From Rubricoccus marinus (GTDB lineage: Bacteria; Bacteroidota; Rhodothermia; Rhodothermales; Rubricoccaceae), in assembly GCF_002257665.1 (NCBI RefSeq), contig NZ_MQWB01000001.1, positions 2,845,723 to 2,890,315 of the forward strand: a stretch of 44,593 bases of DNA. The letters run 5' to 3'. Below the pieces are notes generated by a model. That model was not told where the DNA came from. It saw nothing but the letters and a program-made list of their open reading frames with translations, and made no database searches. Shown piece after piece: positions 9,930 through 18,824 of the stretch. Made by a program: the position numbers and the translations under genes. Positions within the stretch are counted from its first letter, which is position 1, and each line of letters begins with the position of its first letter.

Positions 9930-11369
9930 CTAGTACGCGTTCTCGTTGACGAACCCCTTGACGACGGTCATCGCCATGATCTTGAGGTCGAAGGCGAGGC
10001 TCCAGTTCTGGATGTAGTAGAGGTCGTACTCGATGCGCTTCTCCAGGCTCGTGTCGCCGCGCCAGCCGTTGACCTGCGCCCAGCCCGTGATGCCCGCCTT
10101 CGCCTTGTGGCGGAGCATGTAACCAGGGATGCGGTGGCGGAACTCCGAGATGAAGACCGGCCGCTCCGGCCGCGGCCCGACCACCGACATGTCGCCGCGG
10201 AGCACGTTGAAAAACTGCGGCAGCTCGTCCAGCGAGGTCTTGCGCAGGAACGCGCCCACGCGCGTCGCGCGGTTCTCGCCCGGCTGCGCCCAGACGGCGC
10301 CAGAGGCCTTCTCCGCGTTGACAGGCATGGACCGAAACTTGAGCATGTCGAACGTGAGCCCGTTCAGGCCCATCCGCCTCTGGCGGTAAAAGACCGGGCC
10401 CGGGCTGGAAAGCTTGACGGCGATCGCGATGCCGGCCAGCAGCGGCGCGAGCGCCAGCAGCACGAGGCCCGAAAACGCGATATCGAGGCCTCGTTTGACG
10501 ACCGTTCGGATGTCGAACGGCGCCTCGTCCATGAGGTGGATAACCGGCAGGCCGTCCACGTCCGAGATCCGGCTGTTGAGAAGCAGCTCGATGTGGAACA
10601 GGTCGGGCACGAGCGCCAGGCTCGCCGTCCGGATAGAGCACTCCGCCGCGAGCCCCTCGATTTTGCGCGACGCCGCCAGAGGCAGCGCGGCGTAGACCAT
10701 GTCGACGGGCCGGTTCTCGCTCGCGAGCCGGTCCATCACCTCGCCGGCCTCCTCCAGCGTGCCGATCACCTCTGGCGTAAACGTCTGCTCCGGGTAGAAC
10801 GGGTCGGGCGGCTCGGCTTCCACCGTTGTGCCGCGGTCGTCCAGGAAACCCACCACCTCGAAGCCCATCCACGGGTAGTGCCGGAACGCGCGCGAGAGGC
10901 GCTGACCGGCCTTGCCCGCGCCGGCGATGAGCACGCGCCGGACGTTCGCGCCCTTCTGCCGCGCGCGCCGGAGCCCTGCGTAGATCGCCAGCCGCAGGCC
11001 GACGAGGAAGCCCGACGACAGGATGGCGAAAAACACCATGTGCAGCCGCGAGAACGAGAACTCGCGGTAGAAGAACGAGGCCCCCAGCGAGACCAGAAGG
11101 CTCAGCCCAACCGCCCGCGCCACGGCCCACACGACGAGCGTCAGCCGCTGCGCGCGGCGCGTCTGGTACAGCCCCGAGAGCAACAACGCCCCGCCCCAGA
11201 TCGCGGCGACAAACGGCAGGAACTGCACGTAGTAGCTCAGCGGGACCGAGTCCACCGGCGTCAGGACCTGAAAGCGGATGACGTACGCCACCACCCACGC
11301 GACCGCGATAAGGGCGAGGTCCGCCAGGAAGAGGCCGCGCTGGAGGAAGAGACTGCGTTCGCGAAGCAT
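9930..11369 (-). CDS. Undecaprenyl-phosphate sugar phosphotransferase (WcaJ/EpsL-type)
   Basis: A 479-residue polyprenyl glycosylphosphotransferase that would load a sugar-1-phosphate onto undecaprenyl phosphate to begin an exopolysaccharide or capsule unit. Four hydrophobic helices come first (residues ~10-125), then a nucleotide-binding-like fold (VLIAGAGKAGQRLSRAF), another helix near FSGLVLLALAPLLAGIAIAV, and the catalytic C-terminus. Catalytic-domain marks include SPGPVFYRQRRMGLNG, FDMLKFRSM, KTSLDELPQFFNVLRGDMS and VGPRPERP. The start at 11369 (MLRERSLFLQRG) is the first Met before the membrane region; an upstream ATG would add a basic extension. No other polysaccharide gene lies nearby, so the final polymer is unknown. 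Confidence 0.9.
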   Translation of the reverse strand: MLRERSLFLQRGLFLADLALIAVAWVVAYVIRFQVLTPVDSVPLSYYVQFLPFVAAIWGGALLLSGLYQTRRAQRLTLVVWAVARAVGLSLLVSLGASFFYREFSFSRLHMVFFAILSSGFLVGLRLAIYAGLRRARQKGANVRRVLIAGAGKAGQRLSRAFRHYPWMGFEVVGFLDDRGTTVEAEPPDPFYPEQTFTPEVIGTLEEAGEVMDRLASENRPVDMVYAALPLAASRKIEGLAAECSIRTASLALVPDLFHIELLLNSRISDVDGLPVIHLMDEAPFDIRTVVKRGLDIAFSGLVLLALAPLLAGIAIAVKLSSPGPVFYRQRRMGLNGLTFDMLKFRSMPVNAEKASGAVWAQPGENRATRVGAFLRKTSLDELPQFFNVLRGDMSVVGPRPERPVFISEFRHRIPGYMLRHKAKAGITGWAQVNGWRGDTSLEKRIEYDLYYIQNWSLAFDLKIMAMTVVKGFVNENAY

Positions 11370-11430
11370 TCGGGGTCCGGATCTGCCCAGGAACGGGCGG
11401 GGCGCCAAGATAGAACGCACACATGCCGCC

Positions 11431-11448
11431 GCCTCTAGCGCCAGAGGC
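11431..11448. repeat. Near-perfect palindrome in intergenic gap
   Basis: GCCTCTAGCGCCAGAGGC, one mismatch, between the sugar transferase and the racemase gene. Confidence 0.8.
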
Positions 11449-11459
11449 CGGGGCGCGAG

Positions 11460-12365
11460 CTAGGTCAGGGGCCTGAGCTTGGCCGGGTGCGTCTCACGGA
11501 TCAGCGCCCGCGCGAGCGCCCGCGTGGAGCTGACAAACGGCACGCCGCTGGCGTCGTGGACGGCCTCGGGGATCGCCAGAGGCAACTCGGTGCAGCCCAA
11601 GATGACCGCCTCGGCGCCGCGCTCGATGAGGTGCTCGGTCGCGCGGAGCAGTACCTCGCGGGCCTTCGGCTTCGGCGGGTGCGAGAACGCCTTGAGCCCC
11701 CAGGACGGATCGAAGATCGACGCCTGCACCTCGCGCTGCACCTCCGCCAGAGGCACCACGGCGTGCATCCCGGCCGCTTCCAGTCCGATCTCGTGAAGCC
11801 GGTTCGCGATCGACGAGTCCGTGGCCAGCACGCCGACCGTCTCGGCCTCTGGCGCCACTTCCTGCACGCGCGCCACGATGGCGTCCACGATGTGGAGCAG
11901 CCGGATGTCGCGCCCGTCCGCGGCGAGGTAGCCGCGCAAGAGGTCGAACAGCGCCGGCGCGTGGGCCGTGTTGCACGGGATCCCGGCGACGGCACAGCCC
12001 GCGTCGTCCAGCTTCCGCAAAACGTCCAGCATGGGCGGGACCGGGCTCGGCGCGGTGTGGTCGTGGATCCACGTGCTCCGGTCCGGGATGCGGCCCGGGT
12101 ACGAGAGCAGCGCGACCGGCAGGTGCTCCTGGTCGGCGTGTGCGTGGGTCTCGTCGAAGATGGCGCGGACGAGGTCGAGCCCGGCGTACGGGCCGAGGCC
12201 TCCCAGCACGCCGATGGCGTCGCGCGGATCGGGGGCGGGGCGGGGTGCGGGCAATGAAAAGGGGAGCAAGGACGGGGTGCCGGCCGACAGAGCGCCAGAG
12301 GCTTCTGTAGTTTCGCTCTGTTCCGCTTCTGGCGCACGGCGCCGGGCCGCGGACGTTTGCCCCAT
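11460..12365 (-). CDS. Aspartate/glutamate racemase family protein
   Basis: Cofactor-independent racemase fold with both catalytic cysteines: GIPCNTAH and ILGCTELP. The conserved N-terminal strand is DAIGVLGGLGPYAG. The likely reaction is interconversion of L- and D-aspartate or a related amino acid; substrate is not decided by sequence. The start is uncertain. The ATG at 12365 gives 301 residues but adds a low-complexity stretch and overlaps the opposite-strand tRNA-Gln by 8 bp. TTG codons at 12269 or 12254 would give ~264-269 residues, closer to the domain. The 5' stretch holds degenerate motif copies that translate as PEAE and EASGA. Confidence 0.82.
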   Translation of the reverse strand: MGQTSAARRRAPEAEQSETTEASGALSAGTPSLLPFSLPAPRPAPDPRDAIGVLGGLGPYAGLDLVRAIFDETHAHADQEHLPVALLSYPGRIPDRSTWIHDHTAPSPVPPMLDVLRKLDDAGCAVAGIPCNTAHAPALFDLLRGYLAADGRDIRLLHIVDAIVARVQEVAPEAETVGVLATDSSIANRLHEIGLEAAGMHAVVPLAEVQREVQASIFDPSWGLKAFSHPPKPKAREVLLRATEHLIERGAEAVILGCTELPLAIPEAVHDASGVPFVSSTRALARALIRETHPAKLRPLT

Positions 12366-12428
12366 GGTGTAATGGCAGCACACCACTCTTTGGAAGTGGT
12401 TGTGGAGGTTCGAATCCTCCTGGGGCAA
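12358..12428 (+). tRNA. trnQ: tRNA-Gln (anticodon UUG)
   Basis: The acceptor stem TGCCCCA pairs with TGGGGCA. The D arm is GTGTAATGGCAGCAC. The anticodon stem CCACT/AGTGG encloses CTTTGGA with anticodon TTG. The T arm GAGGTTCGAATCCTC is canonical. The CCA end is not encoded. It lies upstream of prs in the same direction. Confidence 0.96.
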
Positions 12429-12446
12429 CACAGGCCGCGGTCGGCG

Positions 12447-12464
12447 GCCTCTGGCGCCAGAGGC
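12447..12464. repeat. Perfect head-to-head palindrome after tRNA-Gln
   Basis: GCCTCTGGCGCCAGAGGC, 18 bp beyond the tRNA. It could form the 3' hairpin of the precursor, but lacks a T tract. Confidence 0.9.
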
Positions 12465-12630
12465 GCGACAGGGGTGTTTCTGGCGCGATGCGAGCGTAAC
12501 CGAGCCTGTTGGATGGGGCGTACGCTCCGCCTTCAACCGTTTGCATTCGCGAGGCCTCTGGCGGAAACGCGGTGAAAGGCGCCGCGCGGGGTAGACCCAG
12601 GGGCTCCGGCGGGGCTAGCCTCCCGCTTCT

Positions 12631-13605
12631 GTGTCCCCGCGATCCGCTTTGCACGACAACCTTCCCATCATGCTCTTCGCCGGCCGGTGCAATCCGGCGC
12701 TGGCACGCGGCATCGCGGACGATGCGGATTGCGAGGGCCTCAGCGGCGTCACGCTCCGCAACTTCTCCGACGGCGAGATCTACGTCCGCTACGACGAGTC
12801 CATCCGCGGACACGAGGTGTTCATCATCCAGTCCACGCCGCCCCCCGGCGACAACTGGATGGAGCTCCTCTTGATGGTCGACGCCGCGCGCCGCGCGAGC
12901 GCGCGCACCATCACCGCCGTCATCCCCTACTTCGGCTACGCCCGGCAGGACCGCAAGGACCAGCCCCGCGTGTCCATCGCCGCGCGGATGCTCGCGCGGA
13001 TGCTAGAAGAGGCCGGCGTGGACCGCGTGCTGACGATGGACCTCCACGCCGCGCAGATCCAGGGCTTTTTCGACATTCCCGTCGACCACCTCTACGGCTC
13101 GGTCGTGTTCGAGGAGTGGCTGGACACGAACCCGCTGGGCGCCGCCTTCCGCGAGAACCTCGTGGTCGTCGCCCCAGACGTGGGCGCCTCCAAGGTGGCC
13201 CGCGCCTACGCCAAAAAGCTCGGCGCCGACCTCGCGCTGATCGACAAGCGTCGGCCACAGGCCAACGAGGTCGAGATCATGAACATCATCGGCGATGTCA
13301 AGGGCCGCAACTGCCTCCTCATCGACGACCTGGTGGACACCGCCGGCACGCTGACCTCCGGCGCCGACGCGCTCCACGCCTCTGGCGCCCTGGAGATCCA
13401 GGCCTTCTGCACGCACGCGTTGCTTTCCGGCCCCGCCTACGAGCGCATCGAGGCCAGCGCGCTCAGCCGCCTCATCGTGACCGACACGGTCCCGCTCCGC
13501 CGCCAGAGCGACAAGATCGAGGTCATCACCGTGGCGCCGCTTTTCGCCGACGCCATCCACCGCATCTACACCGACGAGTCGATCTCGACGCTCTTCGACG
13601 ACTGA
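12631..13605 (+). CDS. prs: Ribose-phosphate pyrophosphokinase
   Basis: A 324-residue class I PRPP synthase that makes PRPP from ribose 5-phosphate and ATP for nucleotide, His and Trp synthesis. Motifs include LRNFSDGEIYVRY, the flexible loop YFGYARQDRKDQPRVSIAA, the metal site MDLHAAQIQGFF and the PRPP loop LLIDDLVDTAGTLTSG. The GTG at 12631 is chosen because about 13 residues precede LFAGRCNPALA, as in the family; an ATG at 12670 would trim the first strand. The segment HASGAL carries its one full motif copy. It begins a prs-rplY-pth-hppA run. Confidence 0.95.
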   Translation: MSPRSALHDNLPIMLFAGRCNPALARGIADDADCEGLSGVTLRNFSDGEIYVRYDESIRGHEVFIIQSTPPPGDNWMELLLMVDAARRASARTITAVIPYFGYARQDRKDQPRVSIAARMLARMLEEAGVDRVLTMDLHAAQIQGFFDIPVDHLYGSVVFEEWLDTNPLGAAFRENLVVVAPDVGASKVARAYAKKLGADLALIDKRRPQANEVEIMNIIGDVKGRNCLLIDDLVDTAGTLTSGADALHASGALEIQAFCTHALLSGPAYERIEASALSRLIVTDTVPLRRQSDKIEVITVAPLFADAIHRIYTDESISTLFDD

Positions 13606-13706
13606 CGCCTCCGGCGCGCGAGCGCCAATCGTGAGGTGACCGCGCGGCGCCCGCCGCCCCGCCAGAGGCTTCTGGCGCCCCGACTTCCAGCACACCCCCT
13701 CCTGAT

Positions 13707-14351
13707 ATGGATTCCATCACCCTCCACGCCGCCGAGCCCCGCGAAGGCGGCAAGAAAGAAGTCAAGGCCGTCCGCAACGCCGGCCGCGTCCCCTGCGTGC
13801 TTTACGGCCCGTCCACCGAGCCCGTGCACTTCTCCGTGCCCACTCTCGACCTCCGCCCCCTCATCCACACGACCGAAAACTACCGGGTCGAGGTGACGAT
13901 GGGCGGCGAGGACCACGAGGCCATCCTCAAGCACATCGACTTCCACCCGATCACCGACGAGCCGCTCCACGTGGACTTCCTCGCGCTGACGAAGGGCCAG
14001 ACGCTGACGCTCACCATCCCGATCCGCCTCGAAGGCACGGCTCCGGGCATCAAGGCCGGTGGCCAGCTCGCGCAGCCGCTCCACGAGCTGACGATCTCCA
14101 GCCTCCCGAAGGACATCCCGGGCTACGTCACCATCGACGTGTCCACGCTCCAGGTGGGCGACTCCCTGCACGTCTCCGACCTCTCGCTCGGCGACACGAT
14201 CGACGTGCTCACCGAGCCCGAGCGCACCATCGTCTCCATCACGGCTCCTCGCGTTGAGGAAGTCGAGGCGGACGACGACGCCCTCCTCCTCGGCGACGCT
14301 GCCGACGAGGCCCCCGCCGACGACGCCGCTGGCGACGACGCCGAGGCTTAA
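13707..14351 (+). CDS. rplY: 50S ribosomal protein L25/general stress protein Ctc
   Basis: A 214-residue long-form bL25 (TL5/CTC type). The 5S-rRNA-binding domain comes first (LHAAEPREGGKKEVKAVRNA then GRVPCVLYG), and the beta-rich CTC domain follows (HIDFHPITDEPLHVDFLAL through SSLPKDIPGYVTIDVS). The acidic Asp/Ala-rich tail (residues ~190-214) is typical of long forms. The gene has no copy of the dispersed repeat, although one starts right after its stop. Placement between prs and pth is conserved in many bacteria. An intrinsic terminator follows. Confidence 0.95.
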   Translation: MDSITLHAAEPREGGKKEVKAVRNAGRVPCVLYGPSTEPVHFSVPTLDLRPLIHTTENYRVEVTMGGEDHEAILKHIDFHPITDEPLHVDFLALTKGQTLTLTIPIRLEGTAPGIKAGGQLAQPLHELTISSLPKDIPGYVTIDVSTLQVGDSLHVSDLSLGDTIDVLTEPERTIVSITAPRVEEVEADDDALLLGDAADEAPADDAAGDDAEA

Positions 14352-14378
14352 GCCTCTGGCGAACGCCATTCCCCCCGG

Positions 14379-14414
14379 AGAGTCCTCCTTCCGCTCGGGA
14401 GGAGGGCTCTTTTT
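14379..14414 (+). terminator. Intrinsic terminator after rplY
   Basis: Stem AGAGTCCTCC / GGAGGGCTCT (10 bp, one G-U pair) with a 12-base loop, followed by a short T tract (ctttttg). It ends only 6 bp before the ATG usually taken for pth. Confidence 0.8.
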
Positions 14415-14420
14415 GTTTCT

Positions 14421-15077
14421 ATGAGCTTCCTCCGCCGCCTCCTTTCCCGCTCCGCGCCCGCGGCCTCTGGCGCCACCGCTTCCGGGGATTCACGCCCGAG
14501 GCCGCAGCCCCAGGTGCTGCTCGTCGGCCTGGGCAACCCCGGCGCGCAGTACGCCGCCACGCGCCACAACATCGGCTTCGCCGTGATCGACCGCCTGGCG
14601 GACGAGTTGGGTGTGGCCGTGACCACGCCGGAGGCGGGCTCGCTCGTGGCCCGCGCCGTTTGGGAAGGCGTGCCGGTCCTGCTCGTCAAGCCGCAGCAGT
14701 TCATGAACCGCTCGGGCGGGCCTCTGGCGGAGCTCCTGGCGGAGTACGACCTCGCGCCAGAGGCCGGCCTCGTGATCTACGACGACCTCGCGCTACCCGT
14801 CGGCGCGCTCCGGCTGCGGCCAAAGGGCGGTGCTGGCGGTCACAACGGCATCAAGAGCATTATCCAGTCACTAGGCTCCACCGAGTTTCCCCGGTTGCGT
14901 GTAGGTGTGGGGGATACTTTTGCGCCCGGTACGCAGGTCGATTTCGTGCTCTCTCCCTTTCCCGAGGACGAGCGCGAGGCTGCCCGAGATGCCGTCGCCC
15001 TCGCGTGCGAGGCGGCACTGGTGTTCGCCCGCGACGGGATGACCACCGCGATGAACCAGTACAACCGCCGGGGCTAA
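14421..15077 (+). CDS. pth: Peptidyl-tRNA hydrolase
   Basis: A 218-residue Pth that releases peptides from stalled peptidyl-tRNA. Motifs: [19 protein letters not shown] with the catalytic His, [17 protein letters not shown], the [20 protein letters not shown] block, GGHNGIKSI, and the C-terminal AMNQYN. The N-terminus is 31 residues longer than usual and contains motif-coded ASGA. A GTG at 14514 would start directly at [10 protein letters not shown], giving 187 residues, the usual size. Because the ATG sits immediately behind the rplY terminator, the GTG start is a serious alternative. Confidence 0.93.
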   Translation: MSFLRRLLSRSAPAASGATASGDSRPRPQPQVLLVGLGNPGAQYAATRHNIGFAVIDRLADELGVAVTTPEAGSLVARAVWEGVPVLLVKPQQFMNRSGGPLAELLAEYDLAPEAGLVIYDDLALPVGALRLRPKGGAGGHNGIKSIIQSLGSTEFPRLRVGVGDTFAPGTQVDFVLSPFPEDEREAARDAVALACEAALVFARDGMTTAMNQYNRRG

Positions 15078-15105
15078 CCCGGACACTCACCCACCCCGTT
15101 TTCAG

Positions 15106-18051
15106 ATGAACGAATCCTTACTAGCCCTGCTCGTGCCCCTCGCGGGCGTGATCGCGCTGGGCTACGCCTTTCTCCGCTCTCAGTGGGTCAACAAGCAGCC
15201 CGTCGGCACCGACCGGATGGCTGAGATCGCTGGCGACATCCAGGAAGGCGCCAACGCGTTTCTCCGCCGCGAGTACCGCGTGCTCGCCGTCTTCGTCGTC
15301 GTCGTCGCCGCGCTGCTGCTGCTGGTGAACCTCGGTCGCGAGGACTCCTCGCCGCTGATCGCGCTCTCGTTCATCGTTGGAGCGGTCTGCTCCGGCCTCG
15401 CGGGCTTTTTCGGCATGCGCGTCGCCACCAAGGCCAACGTCCGCACCACCAACGCGGCTCGCACGAGCCTCGGTGAGGCGCTCAACGTGGCGTTCTCGGG
15501 CGGTCTGGTCATGGGCCTCTCCGTGGTCGGCCTCGGCCTCCTCGGCCTCGGCGGCCTCTTCGTCGTCTACTCCGGCATGTTCGACGCCGACGGCGTCGTG
15601 GGCCTGAGCAACTTCGAGCTCACGCGCTCCCTCAACGTGCTCGCCGGCTTCTCGCTCGGCGCGTCCTCCATCGCGCTCTTCGCGCGCGTGGGCGGCGGCA
15701 TCTACACCAAGGCCGCCGACGTCGGCGCTGACCTCGCGGGCAAGGTCTACGAAGGTATCCCCGAGGACGACCCCCGCAACCCGGCGACCATCGCCGACAA
15801 CGTGGGCGACAACGTGGGCGACGTGGCCGGCATGGGCGCCGACCTCTTCGAGTCCTACGTCGGTTCCATCATCGGCGCGATGGTGCTCGGTGGCGCGTTC
15901 ATGACGGCTCTCGACGCACAGGGCGGCATGATTCTCGGCGCGGTCCTGCTCCCGCTCGTGCTCGCGGCGGTCGGCATCCTCGTCTCCATCCTGGGCTCCT
16001 TCTTCGTGAAGGTCAAGGAAGGCGGCAGCCCCCAGCGCGCGCTCAACATCGGTGAGTTCGGCGCAGCGGGCCTTATGGCCATCCTGAGCTTCTTCATCAT
16101 CACGTGGATGCTCCCGGCGGAGTTCGAGGCCAACACGCTCATCGTCGGCATCAAGACCTACACGTCGTTCAAGGTCTTCCTGGCCGTCGTGATCGGCCTC
16201 GCGTCGGGTACCGCCATCGGTCTCATCACCGAGTACTACACGGCGACCCACACGAAGCCTGTGACCGACATCGCTCGCGCCTCCGTTACGGGCTCGGCGA
16301 CCAACATCATCGCGGGTCTCGGCGTCGGCATGTACTCGACGGGCCTCCCGACGGTCGTGCTCGCGCTCGCCATCATGGGCTCCTTCTGGGCCGCGGGCCT
16401 CTACGGCATCGCGATCGCCGCGCTCGGCATGCTGAGCGTGACGGGCATCCAGCTCGCCGTCGACGCCTACGGCCCGATCTCCGACAACGCCGGTGGTATC
16501 GCCGAGATGGCGGAGCTTCCGCCAGAGGTTCGCGAGCGCACCGACCTGCTCGACGCCGTCGGCAACACGACCGCCGCTATCGGTAAGGGCTTCGCGATCG
16601 GCTCGGCTGCCCTGACCGCACTCGCGCTGTTCGCAGCGTTCATGCAGCAGGCCGGCCTGGACTCCATCAACGTCGCCAACCCGAACATCCTCGCGGGTGT
16701 GCTCCTGGGCGCGATGCTGCCGTTCGTGTTCTCGGCCATGGCGATGAACGCCGTCGGCCGCGCCGCTGGCGACATGATCAAGGAGGTCGGCCGTCAGTTC
16801 GCCGAGATCCCCGGTCTCCGCGAGGGCACGGCCAAGGCCGACCACGCGCGCTGCGTGGACATCTCGACCAAGGCCGCTCTCCGCGAGATGGTGCTTCCGG
16901 GCCTGCTCGCCCTCGCTGCGCCGGTGTTCATCGGCTTCGTCGGCGGTGCCAACATGCTCGGTGGCCTGCTCGTGGGTGTGACCGTTTCCGGTGTCCTCAT
17001 GGCCATCTTCCAGTCCAACGCCGGTGGCGCCTGGGACAACGCGAAGAAGCGCATTGAGGGCGGCGTCGAGTTTGACGGCGTGAAGTACGGCAAGGGCTCC
17101 GACGTGCACAAGGCGGCCGTCACCGGTGATACGGTGGGCGACCCGCTCAAGGACACCTCCGGCCCGAGCCTCAACATCCTCGTCAAGCTCATCTCCGTTG
17201 TCGCGCTCGTGATTGCGCCGCTCCTCGCCGGCTCCGGCGTTGAGACCATCGGCCAGAGCGAGTTGGTGCCCGTTGGTGCCGCGTCCGTCGCCGGTGGCGA
17301 CGTGATGGCAGACGCCTACGACTTCGACCTCCGCTTCGACGGGGGCGACGTCGTCCTCACGGGCACGGTCCCGACCGAGGCGATGAAGGCCGAGATCGCC
17401 GAGCAGGCCAACGCCGTCTACCCGACGGCCACGGTCCGCAACGAGCTCCTCGTCGACCCGTCGGCGGAGGCCTCTGGCGGCATGGGAACAGGCATGGGCA
17501 CGTTCCTGGGCTACCTCGGCCGCGTGCGCTCCAACCCGGGCATCACGCTCCGCGAGCGCCAGATCGGCCTCCGCGGCGACGTGGACTCCGAGGAGGACAA
17601 GATGGCGCTCGACGCCGAGGCTGCTGCCGCCGTCCCGCAGGGGTACTCGTACCTCTCCGAGATCAACGTCGTCGCCCCAGACCCCGACGTGGTCGCGGCG
17701 GAGGCGCGGATCGAGGAGGCGCTGATCGAGCCGGTGCAGTTCACGACCGGCACGGCCAACATGGTCGGCACGTCCACCACGATCCTGGATCAGGTGGCCG
17801 AGACGCTGATGGAGTACGAGCAGTTCAACGTCACCATCGGTGGCCACACGGACAACACGGGTTCGGCGCAGACGAACCAGCAGCTCAGCCAGCAGCGCGC
17901 GGAGGCCGTCCTGGCCTACCTCGCTGACAAGGGCATCGCCGCAGAGCGCCTCACGGCGGTCGGCTACGGCCAGGCCCGCCCCGTGGCGAGCAACGACACC
18001 GAGGCCGGCCAGGCGCAGAACCGCCGCGTCGACTTCACGGTCAACAGCTAG
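15106..18051 (+). CDS. hppA: Membrane-bound pyrophosphatase fused to BON-like and OmpA domains
   Basis: A 981-residue protein. Residues 1 to ~710 are a cation-pumping membrane pyrophosphatase, with [20 protein letters not shown] and the substrate motif [36 protein letters not shown] has Ala where K+-independent enzymes have Lys, so it belongs to the K+-dependent class; Na+ versus H+ is not decided. Residues ~730-785 ([20 protein letters not shown]) and ~800-855 look like two BON-like units. Residues ~870-981 are an OmpA domain ([39 protein letters not shown]). Known structures place the C-terminus in the periplasm, so wall binding is topologically possible. The whole gene has only two motif copies. 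Confidence 0.93.
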   Translation: MNESLLALLVPLAGVIALGYAFLRSQWVNKQPVGTDRMAEIAGDIQEGANAFLRREYRVLAVFVVVVAALLLLVNLGREDSSPLIALSFIVGAVCSGLAGFFGMRVATKANVRTTNAARTSLGEALNVAFSGGLVMGLSVVGLGLLGLGGLFVVYSGMFDADGVVGLSNFELTRSLNVLAGFSLGASSIALFARVGGGIYTKAADVGADLAGKVYEGIPEDDPRNPATIADNVGDNVGDVAGMGADLFESYVGSIIGAMVLGGAFMTALDAQGGMILGAVLLPLVLAAVGILVSILGSFFVKVKEGGSPQRALNIGEFGAAGLMAILSFFIITWMLPAEFEANTLIVGIKTYTSFKVFLAVVIGLASGTAIGLITEYYTATHTKPVTDIARASVTGSATNIIAGLGVGMYSTGLPTVVLALAIMGSFWAAGLYGIAIAALGMLSVTGIQLAVDAYGPISDNAGGIAEMAELPPEVRERTDLLDAVGNTTAAIGKGFAIGSAALTALALFAAFMQQAGLDSINVANPNILAGVLLGAMLPFVFSAMAMNAVGRAAGDMIKEVGRQFAEIPGLREGTAKADHARCVDISTKAALREMVLPGLLALAAPVFIGFVGGANMLGGLLVGVTVSGVLMAIFQSNAGGAWDNAKKRIEGGVEFDGVKYGKGSDVHKAAVTGDTVGDPLKDTSGPSLNILVKLISVVALVIAPLLAGSGVETIGQSELVPVGAASVAGGDVMADAYDFDLRFDGGDVVLTGTVPTEAMKAEIAEQANAVYPTATVRNELLVDPSAEASGGMGTGMGTFLGYLGRVRSNPGITLRERQIGLRGDVDSEEDKMALDAEAAAAVPQGYSYLSEINVVAPDPDVVAAEARIEEALIEPVQFTTGTANMVGTSTTILDQVAETLMEYEQFNVTIGGHTDNTGSAQTNQQLSQQRAEAVLAYLADKGIAAERLTAVGYGQARPVASNDTEAGQAQNRRVDFTVNS

Positions 18052-18061
18052 ACCGCCCGGC

Positions 18062-18079
18062 GCCTCTGGCGCCAGAGGC
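18062..18079. repeat. Perfect head-to-head palindrome after hppA
   Basis: GCCTCTGGCGCCAGAGGC, 10 bp after the hppA stop and just before a conventional terminator. Confidence 0.9.
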
Positions 18080-18090
18080 TGAACGGCATC

Positions 18091-18130
18091 GCGCCCGGCT
18101 CCCGTTGTGGGGGCCGGGCGCTTTTGGTTT
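18091..18130 (+). terminator. Intrinsic terminator after hppA
   Basis: GCGCCCGGC pairs with GCCGGGCGC over a 13-base loop, followed by TTTTGGTTTT. It separates hppA from the convergent kinase operon. Confidence 0.75.
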
Positions 18131-18131
18131 T

Positions 18132-18149
18132 CGCCAGAGGCCTCTGGCG
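18132..18149. repeat. Perfect tail-to-tail palindrome
   Basis: CGCCAGAGGCCTCTGGCG. Here the half-sites meet at AGGCCT rather than at GGCGCC. Confidence 0.9.
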
Positions 18150-18166
18150 GATGACGTGGCAGGCTC

Positions 18167-18727
18167 TCAGTCCTCGACGGGCCTGGCCTCGCCACCGTCG
18201 AGAAGGAGAAGCTGGGTGCCGCCGAGCGACGCCTCCGCCTTGGGTGGGGCCGCCTCGGCCCATCGCGCGCAGCCGTCCTTCCCGTTCGAGGCGACGCACA
18301 CGTACACGCGCAGGGTGTAGCGAGAGAGTGGGTCCTCGCTGCGAGCATCGCGCTCCACCACCTTCATCTGGCCGACGGGGTTGTCCTCGGTGAGCAGCAG
18401 CGAGTTGGGAGACAGCCCGAGAGGTCCGCCGTCGCTCTGCACGAACACGAGGACCTTCGGCACACCACTCGACCGAACCATCAGCACGCCACCATCGGAG
18501 GTGAGCACGCGAGGTTGGCCGTCGGCGTCTGTACCGGCGGCAGATGGCGAGGGCTCGAACTGGTAGACGTAGCCCCCTTCGCCATCGCGCTGGACGTGCA
18601 GCACTTGAAAAGCGGTGGCGCGGTCGTAGGCGTCTCTCAGTTCCGCGTTCTTGTCCGGCGGCGCGTCCTGCGCCTGAGCGCCAGAGGCGGCGAGTGCGAA
18701 TGCGAGGCCGAGCAACAAGCGTTTCAT
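18167..18727 (-). CDS. Small secreted protein, paralogue of the upstream gene
   Basis: A 186-residue protein of unknown function with a signal peptide (MKRLLLGLAFALAASGAQAQ). It shares DAYDRAxxFQVLHV, LLLTEDNPVGxM, a CxxxxxxxGCxRWxEA pair of cysteines and the terminus GEARPVED with the product of 18825-19415, so the two arose by tandem duplication. Secretion to the periplasm or surface is predicted; no T9SS domain or lipobox is seen. It is the last gene of a run kinase, paralogue, paralogue. A sensor or substrate role for the kinase is conjecture. Confidence 0.78.
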   Translation of the reverse strand: MKRLLLGLAFALAASGAQAQDAPPDKNAELRDAYDRATAFQVLHVQRDGEGGYVYQFEPSPSAAGTDADGQPRVLTSDGGVLMVRSSGVPKVLVFVQSDGGPLGLSPNSLLLTEDNPVGQMKVVERDARSEDPLSRYTLRVYVCVASNGKDGCARWAEAAPPKAEASLGGTQLLLLDGGEARPVED

Positions 18728-18781
18728 AGAACCGGAGGGAGCGGATGCACATCAGGTGGCAGCAGGACTGGGCCCGCTGCG

Positions 18782-18799
18782 CGCCAGAGGCCTCTGGCG
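18782..18799. repeat. Perfect tail-to-tail palindrome between paralogues
   Basis: CGCCAGAGGCCTCTGGCG in the 97-bp gap between the two duplicated secreted-protein genes. Confidence 0.9.
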
Positions 18800-18824
18800 A
18801 GAGGGTCGGCGCGAGAGGCCGGGG

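Noticed and set aside
9930-11369. A polysaccharide biosynthesis locus around the sugar transferase
   Set aside because: No glycosyltransferase, flippase or polymerase gene adjoins it; it stands alone.
7126-11424. A 1,432-codon open frame on the minus strand
   Set aside because: It runs antisense to feoB and the gene after it, has no domain, and is Arg/His/Ala-rich as expected from the shadow of high-GC codons.
15121-18348. A 1,075-codon minus-strand open frame
   Set aside because: Exactly antisense to hppA, composition typical of a GC-rich mirror frame; hppA is clearly real.
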